Origin: a bacterium | GTDB lineage: Bacteria; Bdellovibrionota_C; UBA2361; OMII01 | Assembly: GCA_017853605.1 (NCBI GenBank) | Contig: JAFMJG010000012.1 | Span: 1-34,157, forward strand | Length of the DNA: 34,157 nucleotides | Reading direction: 5' to 3' | Part shown: positions 1 to 6,478 of the stretch, piece by piece | Position numbering within the stretch: the stretch's first letter is position 1 | Layout of the letters: each line of letters begins with the position of its first letter | Program-made: the position numbers and the translations under genes | The notes under the pieces: model-generated | Seen by the model: the letters and a program-made list of their open reading frames with translations, nothing else | What the model was told of the DNA's origin: nothing | Databases searched by the model: none

Positions 1-995
1 ACCACGGGGCTGATATCATCCGCATTGCGATCGACAGCCGGCGAGACGTGGAGGCTCTGGCAGAGCTGCGGAAAGGCACAGCGGCGAGGCTGGTCGTGGA
101 TCTTCAGGAGAGCTACAAGCTCGCAAAGAGCGTCGCGCCATACGTGCAAAAGATACGCTACAACCCTGGACATCTCTACCACCATGAGAAAGATGTGCCG
201 GTCTTTGAGAAGGTAAAGTACATCGTAGCGACCGCTCGCGAGCACGACTTGGCCTTGAGGATAGGGGTGAACTTTGGGTCTCTCGACCCTGCCCAAGCGG
301 CTTCGGGCCAGGACCGCTTCGATGTGGCGCTCGACTCAGCGCGAGAGCACATCGGATACCTTGAGGACCTCGGGTTCAGCAACTACGTAGTCTCTCTTAA
401 GAGCTCGGATCCGAACGATGTCATGGACATTAACCTTCGATTTGCGAAGGAATTCCCGGAAATCCCGCTTCATCTTGGGGTGACCGAGGCGGGAATGCTT
501 CCGATGGGCGAGATCAAGACGCGAGTTGCGTTTGAAAACCTTCTTGCTCAGGGCATAGGTGACACCGTTCGCGTGTCCCTCACGCTTCCCCATGGAGAGA
601 AGCACCAAGAGATTCATGTCGCAAAGAAGATTATTGAGGACGTCTACGCAGGGCGCTTCAGGTCTGTGCCCCGATTTGAGCACCAAGGCCTCAATATTAT
701 CTCCTGTCCGTCATGCTCTCGCGTTGAGAACGAGGCCTTTGTGGAGCTTGCCCAGAAGGTCCGTGAGATGACACAAGAGTTTGAACAGGAGAGGCTCACG
801 ATCGCAGTGATGGGGTGCCGGGTGAATGGCCCCGGAGAGACCGATGATGCGGATCTTGGCCTCTGGTGCGCGCCCAGCCACGTCAACCTGAAGCGGGGCA
901 AGGAGCTGCTTGGGCAATTTTCATACGAAGAGATCATCCCAATACTCAAGTCGGAGATTGGGAATGTCCTCTCAACTCGTGCGGCCCGATCCTAA
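1..995 (+). CDS. ispG: 4-hydroxy-3-methylbut-2-enyl diphosphate synthase, 5' partial
   Basis: The product makes HMBPP from MEcPP in the MEP isoprenoid pathway; it is a cytosolic [4Fe-4S] enzyme. The reading frame is open from base 3, with residues [11 protein letters not shown] at the window edge, so the true start lies upstream and the ATG at 48 is internal. The C-terminal part carries the iron-sulfur ligands: CPSC near base 705 and GCRVNGPGE near base 815. The last motif contains the third Cys and the conserved Glu of the family. The reductive TIM-barrel part is seen only in part. The stop TAA at 993-995 is followed 27 bases later by the next gene on the same strand, so the two may be co-transcribed, but no functional link is apparent. 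The family assignment is near certain; only the N-terminus is missing. Confidence 0.96.
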   Translation, partial: HGADIIRIAIDSRRDVEALAELRKGTAARLVVDLQESYKLAKSVAPYVQKIRYNPGHLYHHEKDVPVFEKVKYIVATAREHDLALRIGVNFGSLDPAQAASGQDRFDVALDSAREHIGYLEDLGFSNYVVSLKSSDPNDVMDINLRFAKEFPEIPLHLGVTEAGMLPMGEIKTRVAFENLLAQGIGDTVRVSLTLPHGEKHQEIHVAKKIIEDVYAGRFRSVPRFEHQGLNIISCPSCSRVENEAFVELAQKVREMTQEFEQERLTIAVMGCRVNGPGETDDADLGLWCAPSHVNLKRGKELLGQFSYEEIIPILKSEIGNVLSTRAARS

Positions 996-1022
996 GGGCG
1001 GCTTGCTCCAGGGGGGGGTGCT

Positions 1023-3290
1023 ATGAAGCTTGTCTCGCCGGATGAATTGAGCGACGAGCAGCGGGCGCGCCTCGGTTCGTATCGTCCCTGGCTCCCTGCA
1101 GGCGCCGTCTGCGTGAATGTTGGCCTGGGTCCGGAGCCATGGGACGTCCGGCCGCTCGTTCTGGATGGCGCCAAGGTAACGCTGTATCGCTTCTCGAGAA
1201 GCCTTCCGGAGGCCCTCTGCAAAAGTCTCGGCGCCGAGCTAGAGGGCTTTTCGGTCCTGTCGAGTTGTCAGGTCATCGTCAAGCGCCGCCCAGGCAGTGG
1301 CCAGTTCGCAGTTGCGCGTCCATACCATGCGGCGACTGTTCAGGAGCTCCTTGAAAGGGGCGAGATACGGCCCGGCGAGCACAACCTCGGCCTTGTCAAG
1401 GAGATGATCTCTCTCGTGAAGGAGATGCGCTCCTCCCGGCTGGTGCATGGGCACCTCTGCCCGAGCAACCTTGCGCTGGTTGACGGGCGATTCCACCTTT
1501 TGGATCCGCTGATCGCAACCGTCAATGGCTCTGAGTCCGCTACCATGCCGCCGGAGGCGGAGCCCGGACATGAGGTTCAGCCTGCGAGCGATATCTTTGG
1601 CTTGGCGCATGTTGTCTCCTCGCTCCTTGGGGAATCCGCTTTGGGGAGCCAGCAGCAGATGCTGAAGCGGATGTTGCTCCCCTCTCCAAAACAGCGGCCA
1701 ACGCTCGAGGAGGTGGAGGCAGTGTTTGCGGGCGCCGCCAGCACCGGTGCGGGCCCATCTGCATCCGGCAAGGTGCTTCGGAGACAGGAGCCAGGGGCTG
1801 CCGAAAAGCCGGCAGAGGCGGTGAGCCCCCGGCCAGAGCAGAGTTCCTTCTGGCGCGCGGCGCGCGCTTTCGTGGCCTGCGGAGCAATCGTGGCTGGGTC
1901 CGGTTTTGTGCTCCGTGAGCAGTATCCGTCGGCATACTTCAAGATAGCGGGCCGGGTGCCTCTCCTTGCCCCGCAGCGGAGCGTCGAATTTGAGAATGAC
2001 TGGGCCAGCGGAGACAAGAGCCGCATGCTGCGTGTTGCCCAGGCTGCCGTCAAGGACCGGAACCCGGCGGCCGAAAACGCGGTCATTGAGTCGATCATGA
2101 GTGGCGCTAATCCTCCCTTCACGACGGCCCGGCTGATGCGCGTAGCCTACGACAGCCTCTGGCGAGACCAGCTGCGGGACTCTGACGTGGATGCGGTTCT
2201 CAGGCTGTCCCTCGCGCCGCTGTATCCAAAGGGGCTTGAGGACATGCCGGCTCTTGGATCGCTTCACCCGGGCGTTATCCTGGCCGTGGCGGGGCAGATG
2301 CCGCCGAGCGACCCGAGCCCTCAGCTTAAGCAGATTCAGGTATCAGTGTTCTCAAGGCTTCCGGATCCCGTTGGCGGGGTGTTTCGCCAGCTCTCAGAGC
2401 TTGGGATCAGCTCAGCTGGCTCCCCAGAGGCTGTTGCGTTGGCGGCAATCGTGTCCGGGTCTGCAAGCGCTGGGGTGTTTGATGCGTTTATAGGGAGCGA
2501 CTCGAGCCCCAAGAACGTGGTTGCGAAGCTGGCGATCATCCTTCCGATCATCCGGAACAACGACGCAGCAACTGCGCAGTTGGTAACTGCCCTGAGGGAC
2601 GGGGGGGCGGAAATTGGGCAGGTGCTGAGCTGGTTCGACATCGAGGAGCTTCCGAAGTGGAGCGCGGTATCGGGCGGAGACAAGCTCTCAATCGTGCTCA
2701 ATCAGCTGCCGGAGAAGGGGCTCAGCCAGGCGCAGTACGCGGACCTCCTGGCCTTTCCCCTTGCGACCGTTCGAGAGCAGGCGGCAGGGGCCCTGAGGCA
2801 GAAGTTCTTCAAGGATGCTGACACCAAGCTTCTGCTTACGCTCTCTGGGGACGGAAATCGCCTGACGAGGGACCAGACGATAGCGCTTGTTGCGTCGCTC
2901 ACGCTTGAGCCTGCCAAGAGGGGAGCTTTTGTTGAGGTGTGGTTTGGGCTCAAGCCGGACCCGGACACGGTCTTGCTGCTGCTCCTAGCCCGCAACTCAT
3001 ACGACAGCAGCGACGTTTTTAACCTTCAAGCCGCCCGGTACCTGCGACGCACGCAGTGGAAGCCCTCTGCGGACGTCCTTCGGCTGCTTGCTGAGCATCC
3101 TGAGCCGCTCGCGCGCTCCTTGGCCTACGCGCGCTTGGATCCCAAGGAGGATGCCCAGAGAAAAATTTTGCAGGAGCGGGTATCGTCAGAAAAGGACGCG
3201 GGGCTCCTTAAGATGGTGACCAGCAAGCTCTCCAGTAGCCTGCCGCCTCTGCCGGCTAAATCTCCAGGTGTTGAGGTTCGGCCGAACTAG
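1023..3290 (+). CDS. Membrane-anchored pseudokinase-like protein with helical C-terminal region
   Basis: This is a 755-residue protein. Residues about 60-240 look like a degenerate protein kinase fold. A catalytic-loop-like HGHLCPSN (near residue 141) stands where kinases have HRDLKPxN, and LLDP (near residue 153) replaces DFG. The catalytic Asp and the metal-binding Asp-Phe-Gly are therefore not conserved, and activity is doubtful. A low-complexity Pro/Ala/Glu linker follows, then one membrane segment (about 276-297). The last 450 residues appear helical, with stretches such as LATVREQAAGALRQ that resemble HEAT/ARM repeats. The predicted topology is a cytosolic pseudokinase head and a periplasmic helical domain. 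A G-run (GGGGGGGTG) just before the ATG can serve as the ribosome site. It lies between ispG and the convergent T4SS pilin; a link to the T4SS is possible but unproven. Confidence 0.6.
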   Translation: MKLVSPDELSDEQRARLGSYRPWLPAGAVCVNVGLGPEPWDVRPLVLDGAKVTLYRFSRSLPEALCKSLGAELEGFSVLSSCQVIVKRRPGSGQFAVARPYHAATVQELLERGEIRPGEHNLGLVKEMISLVKEMRSSRLVHGHLCPSNLALVDGRFHLLDPLIATVNGSESATMPPEAEPGHEVQPASDIFGLAHVVSSLLGESALGSQQQMLKRMLLPSPKQRPTLEEVEAVFAGAASTGAGPSASGKVLRRQEPGAAEKPAEAVSPRPEQSSFWRAARAFVACGAIVAGSGFVLREQYPSAYFKIAGRVPLLAPQRSVEFENDWASGDKSRMLRVAQAAVKDRNPAAENAVIESIMSGANPPFTTARLMRVAYDSLWRDQLRDSDVDAVLRLSLAPLYPKGLEDMPALGSLHPGVILAVAGQMPPSDPSPQLKQIQVSVFSRLPDPVGGVFRQLSELGISSAGSPEAVALAAIVSGSASAGVFDAFIGSDSSPKNVVAKLAIILPIIRNNDAATAQLVTALRDGGAEIGQVLSWFDIEELPKWSAVSGGDKLSIVLNQLPEKGLSQAQYADLLAFPLATVREQAAGALRQKFFKDADTKLLLTLSGDGNRLTRDQTIALVASLTLEPAKRGAFVEVWFGLKPDPDTVLLLLLARNSYDSSDVFNLQAARYLRRTQWKPSADVLRLLAEHPEPLARSLAYARLDPKEDAQRKILQERVSSEKDAGLLKMVTSKLSSSLPPLPAKSPGVEVRPN

Positions 3291-3334
3291 GGAGCTCAAC
3301 TAATCGTTGTGGCGCAGGCGATCAGCCGCTCGGC

Positions 3335-3367
3335 AAAAAAAAAGCCGGGAGGCTAGGCCTCCCGGCT
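3335..3367 (-). terminator. Intrinsic terminator of the pilin gene
   Basis: An 11-bp perfect stem (AGCCGGGAGGC at 3343-3353 paired with 3357-3367) has a 3-nt loop. On the minus strand it is followed at once by a run of nine T (A-run 3335-3343 on the plus strand). It lies 49 bases past the pilin stop codon. On the plus strand there is no T-run, so it would not be a standard terminator for the upstream pseudokinase gene. Confidence 0.9.
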
Positions 3368-3415
3368 CCGATGCATGGACTCGCCAATGGACTCGCCAGA
3401 GGCAAGGCCTGCGCC

Positions 3416-3823
3416 TTACGGCTGAATGTTGTCGTCGTTGAAGAACGTCGACATGAATGAGCGGAGGATGAACGCGCCAACAGCGATGATCATCAAGCCC
3501 ATTGCAGCCTTGTACTGGCCGAACGCTGCGCTAAAGATCGCGCCGATTCCAGCAGCCGCCATAACGAGGGCGCCCAAGCTTCCTTCGAGGTAGGTGAGCA
3601 CTGCGTTCACGGCGTTGGCGATCTTCAGGTCATTGTAGGTTGTGAGAACCTTTCCTCCGTTGCCCGACTGAGCGATAGCATCGATGGAGAGGCTCAGGGC
3701 GATCATCCCCAAACCAGCAACAAACAGCACAACACGGGCCTGCTTCTCAGTCGGAGCCGTAAAGGCCGCCGAGACGCGCTGGCACAGCGTGGTAATCTTT
3801 TCCTTTATGAGTAGCTTCTTCAT
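3416..3823 (-). CDS. VirB2/TraA-like T4SS pilin precursor
   Basis: This is a 135-residue prepilin. A long leader of about 51 residues ends in a hydrophobic segment (VVLFVAGLGMIALSL) and a likely signal-peptidase site, DAIA before QSG. The mature subunit would be about 84 residues with two hydrophobic helices (about 72-95 and 104-123) joined by a short polar loop containing FGQYK. This is the topology of VirB2/TraA/TrbC pilins. The leader length is close to that of F-pilin TraA (about 51). The start ATG is preceded by AGAGGTTACGT. The gene is set apart from the T4SS operon by 254 bases, has a probable promoter of its own and is closed by a strong terminator, which fits the need for many subunits. 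It has no strict signature motif, so the call rests on topology and context. Confidence 0.75.
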   Translation of the reverse strand: MKKLLIKEKITTLCQRVSAAFTAPTEKQARVVLFVAGLGMIALSLSIDAIAQSGNGGKVLTTYNDLKIANAVNAVLTYLEGSLGALVMAAAGIGAIFSAAFGQYKAAMGLMIIAVGAFILRSFMSTFFNDDNIQP

Positions 3824-3906
3824 ACGTAACCTCTTTAAAGTTTAATGGACACTAACTTGCTTCTTCCGTGTAACGGCGCGACTAGCACGCCCCAGTTTCA
3901 TAGAAG

Positions 3907-3935
3907 GTTATAGCAGAATCGATCCCGTATGTTGC
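3907..3935 (-). promoter_or_regulatory. Candidate extended -10 promoter for the pilin gene
   Basis: On the minus strand TGC-TATAAC (hexamer at 3912-3907) forms an extended -10 element. A weak -35 (GCAACA, 3935-3930; three of six consensus matches) lies 17 nt upstream. This would give a leader of about 75 nt before the pilin ATG. It was found by eye and is only suggestive. Confidence 0.35.
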
Positions 3936-4077
3936 ATAAGCGACACCCCAAAGCGCAGAAATACTGCCAATCATGACAGCGACTTACAGCTTTAATTACG
4001 CAGGGCGCTTGCAACACTGGGTGGCACGGGGTGAGAGGGGGCGCTGGCATGAAAGAACGCGGGCGAGGTTGCCGCGG

Positions 4078-4620
4078 CTAGCCCTCGGCCCCGGCGGCGA
4101 GCCCGGGGAGAAGACGTTCGGGATTGAGGGCTTTGCCAGTTTTTCGAAGCTCAAAGTGCAGGTGTGGCCCAGTTGAAAGCCCTGAGCTTCCCACGGCTCC
4201 TATCACCTCTCCGGCCCGGACAACGGCGCCTGGCTGGACCGCTATGCGGGAACAGTGGCCGTAGTGGCTCGTAAGCCCATCAGGATGCTCGATGACGATG
4301 AGATTGCCGTATCCGCCGTGTGGATCGGCAAACATCACGCGGCCCGCCGCGATCGCCCTGATTGGGGCGCCCTGAGGGGCTGCGAGATCAATGCCCTCGT
4401 GGTGGTGGCGCACTCGCCGGATTGGATGCTTGCGGCTGCCGAAAACGCCTGAAAGCCGCGGGCCCATAACCGGGTACACGAGAGCGTCTTGCGGCCCGGG
4501 GGACACTCGTTCAGCTGGAGAGAGGTCGTCCGACTTCGCCCACGATACAGTTGGGCTTGCCACCACGGAGATCAGCAGCGCCAGAAGCATCACTGCAGGG
4601 GCCTTTCGCACTACGGTCAT
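4078..4620 (-). CDS. M23 (LytM-type) peptidoglycan endopeptidase of the T4SS cluster
   Basis: This is a 180-residue exported metallopeptidase. A signal peptide spans residues about 1-28 (hydrophobic core VMLLALLISVV, cleavage near SWA-KS). The M23 domain fills the rest, with zinc and catalytic motifs HEGID (H74, D78), SHYGH (119-122) and HLH (153-155). All the canonical residues are present, so it should be active, cutting peptide cross-links in the periplasm. The start ATG at 4620 overlaps the stop of the upstream SH3 gene as ATGA; the frame stays open to 4803, but the longer version would put an unlikely Arg-rich stretch before the signal peptide. The overlap implies translational coupling. 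T4SS clusters often carry a lytic transglycosylase; here an endopeptidase may open the wall for assembly of the apparatus. Confidence 0.88.
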   Translation of the reverse strand: MTVVRKAPAVMLLALLISVVASPTVSWAKSDDLSPAERVSPGPQDALVYPVMGPRLSGVFGSRKHPIRRVRHHHEGIDLAAPQGAPIRAIAAGRVMFADPHGGYGNLIVIEHPDGLTSHYGHCSRIAVQPGAVVRAGEVIGAVGSSGLSTGPHLHFELRKTGKALNPERLLPGLAAGAEG

Positions 4621-5663
4621 TTTGCGGACCCTCCGCCTGCAATCTTCTGGAGGCGCCGAAAGGCCTCCTCCTCGACGTTGCTCGAGTATCCCTTGACGCG
4701 GACGGAGCTTCCATCGTTCATCGAAGAGGCTCCGTCGCCGAAGGTGATGAGGCTGGAGTGAATCCATGCGCGCTCTCCGTTCGGCGCAAACACCCGGTAC
4801 CACTCTCCCTGCAGCTTTTCAACCGACAGGCGGGAGCCACGGCGAACGGTCATGATCGCGGAATTGTTCTTGCCCGGACCTAACCGTAGTTCCGCCTTGT
4901 CAACGGAAACGGTCGCGACTGTAAAGTCTGCTTCGGGGCTCGGAAGCTTAACGTCTGCCATCTTTCGCTCGGTCGCGGCCGGCTCCGCGGCCCGTTGCGG
5001 CTCGGGGCTCGTTAGCGCGTCTGTCGGCGGCACCGGAACATTGAGGCGGCTGAGGCTGGCTCGAGTCCTTGCATCTACCATCGTGGAGAGTCGGCGCGTT
5101 TCGGTCTCAGCAACCGTAAGCTGCGTCTTTGTCTCGTGCAGCTCCTGCTCAAGGGCAGAGTTGCGGTTCCGCAAGGAATCCACCTGCCTCTTTAGGGACT
5201 CATTCTCTCGCGCCAGGAGCGCGGCCTTAATCTTCTCATCCTCGCCGCTGGAAGGGGACGTAGTAGCCGCCTTAATCTTTTGGGGCGCAGTAGCAGGGCT
5301 CGTCGTCACTGCACCTCTCTTTGCGGCCACCGGCGCGGGCGGAATTTTTGCTTTTGTGGGTGCCAAAGGGGCTTTTGGCGCAACCACTGGCTGGACCTTG
5401 CCTGGCGCAGTGATAACAGCCGGCACGGCGATCGCCTGCTCAAGGGGAGCTGAGGCGCCCTCGGCAGAGAGGTTCTCCATTATCGCTAACTCGGCGTTAA
5501 TAAGGGTTTGCTGAAAGTCGTCCCGGGGATCAGAACTCGACATAGGCTCACCGTACGAGACTGAGCACATCCAGAACGATCCGAGCAAGGCTGCCATCGG
5601 CAAAATGGCCCAACGCGCCACTCCCGCCCTGCTCGAATTTGATAATGTGAGATGGGACCCCAT
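4617..5663 (-). CDS. Exported coiled-coil protein with bacterial SH3 domain
   Basis: This is a 348-residue protein. An N-terminal hydrophobic segment (about 17-37, ending VSYGEP) is a signal peptide or anchor. A Pro/Ala/Lys-rich linker (about 75-140) follows, then a strong coiled coil (about 141-200, ENESLKRQVDSLRNRNSALE). A bacterial SH3 domain (about 249-306) ends with the typical AWIHSSL strand. SH3b domains commonly bind peptidoglycan or peptide partners. The start ATG has AGAGG five bases upstream. The gene is translationally coupled to the M23 peptidase by an ATGA overlap, so the pair probably works together, with this protein placing the peptidase on the wall near the T4SS. It is not a recognised Tra protein. 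Confidence 0.72.
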   Translation of the reverse strand: MGSHLTLSNSSRAGVARWAILPMAALLGSFWMCSVSYGEPMSSSDPRDDFQQTLINAELAIMENLSAEGASAPLEQAIAVPAVITAPGKVQPVVAPKAPLAPTKAKIPPAPVAAKRGAVTTSPATAPQKIKAATTSPSSGEDEKIKAALLARENESLKRQVDSLRNRNSALEQELHETKTQLTVAETETRRLSTMVDARTRASLSRLNVPVPPTDALTSPEPQRAAEPAATERKMADVKLPSPEADFTVATVSVDKAELRLGPGKNNSAIMTVRRGSRLSVEKLQGEWYRVFAPNGERAWIHSSLITFGDGASSMNDGSSVRVKGYSSNVEEEAFRRLQKIAGGGSAK

Positions 5664-5780
5664 AGAAACCTCTGGTTAACCAACCACAAGTCCGGGCTAG
5701 CCGTTGAAATGCTTCACACTTTCCGAGAAATCTGCCTAGGTTTAGGCGAAATCCCCGGCCACGGTAAGAAAAACGCGTAG

Positions 5781-6164
5781 TTAATCGAGGCCGAGGGAGC
5801 GTCGAACATCGCCCAAAGGGCGGGGAGAGGCAGCGCCGCTTCCGCTGGAAGGGGGGGGCTGAGGAGACTCCAGCCCCTTGCCCGCCACCAGGTCATCGAG
5901 AGTAGGGTCCGCCCCCGGGGCCTTTTTCGGCGCCACCGCGAGCCGCTTCTGCTGCTCCGCCATCATCGCCTTGAGGCTGTTCGCCAGGGGATCCTCCTGC
6001 TCGCCGGCGGAGAGGGTCTGCCGTGAGGAAGCCCCCGGCGAAGGGGTATCGGTTTGGGCGCCGATACGGAGGACAAACGCCAGGAAGGCGAGCACCAGCA
6101 GGGCTCCGATCTGGACCTTGCTGTAAAACGGCGCGAGGAAGTTTTTGAAGCTAATGAGGCTCAT
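5781..6164 (-). CDS. Small single-TM protein of the T4SS operon, function unknown
   Basis: This is a 127-residue protein I do not recognise. A short cytosolic N-terminus precedes one membrane helix (about 17-35, LLVLAFLAFVLRIG). The remainder is polar and low in complexity: Ser/Thr/Pro-rich, then a helical patch (KAMMAEQQKRL), then a Pro/Gly/Ser tail ending in a conserved-looking LGDVRRSLGLD. It starts 6 bases after the stop of the upstream lipoprotein gene and is clearly part of the same transcript. Position and topology would suit a periplasmic accessory protein of the channel. No catalytic motif is seen. Confidence 0.6.
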   Translation of the reverse strand: MSLISFKNFLAPFYSKVQIGALLVLAFLAFVLRIGAQTDTPSPGASSRQTLSAGEQEDPLANSLKAMMAEQQKRLAVAPKKAPGADPTLDDLVAGKGLESPQPPPSSGSGAASPRPLGDVRRSLGLD

Positions 6165-6170
6165 GAGCCG

Positions 6171-6467
6171 CTACTCTTTGTTCTTCGGGCGCTTGTAGTA
6201 TTGCCATCGACCCTGCCTAATCTCAACTACCTCTTGATGACCGGGCCGGTAGTAATGCCCCTCAGGGTCCAGCCCTGGCGGGACATCAACTACGTCTACC
6301 ATCGGCTCCTCCCAGATATACTCCACCACACCAGGCACATTACGCACCTCAAACTCCACAGGCCCTGGGTCTGGGGGAGGGGGTGCAGGCTCGCTGCTAC
6401 ATCCAAACATGACGGGGCATAGGGCAAGCAGCGCAGCGACACGGGCAAAACGGGTAAGGTCACTCAT
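6171..6467 (-). CDS. Small lipoprotein with TraV-like C-terminal motif
   Basis: This is a 98-residue lipoprotein. The signal peptide ends in PVMFGC, giving lipid attachment at Cys23; a run of Pro follows. The C-terminal half contains VPPGLDPEG followed by RPGH and GRW. This arrangement (VP..L...G....P(A/G)H, then a hydrophobic strand and a Trp) is also present in the TraV-like lipoprotein encoded upstream in the same operon. The ATG has AGGAG eight bases before it and lies 11 bases after the TraC stop, so the gene is co-transcribed with the ATPase gene. It is probably an outer-membrane lipoprotein of the T4SS core complex or its periphery. The exact family is unknown. Confidence 0.65.
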   Translation of the reverse strand: MSDLTRFARVAALLALCPVMFGCSSEPAPPPPDPGPVEFEVRNVPGVVEYIWEEPMVDVVDVPPGLDPEGHYYRPGHQEVVEIRQGRWQYYKRPKNKE

Positions 6468-6478
6468 GGTAGTCTCTC

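Noticed and set aside
1239-2267. Minus-strand frame of 342 codons inside the pseudokinase gene
   Set aside because: It is antisense to a gene with a coherent domain layout and shows no recognisable protein features.
4621-4803. N-terminal extension of the M23 peptidase gene to 4803
   Set aside because: The extension is antisense-like Arg-rich sequence overlapping the SH3 gene; the ATGA start at 4620 leads directly into a signal peptide.
4852-5514. Plus-strand frame of 220 codons opposite the SH3 protein gene
   Set aside because: Shadow of the coiled-coil and Pro/Ala linker; no start context.
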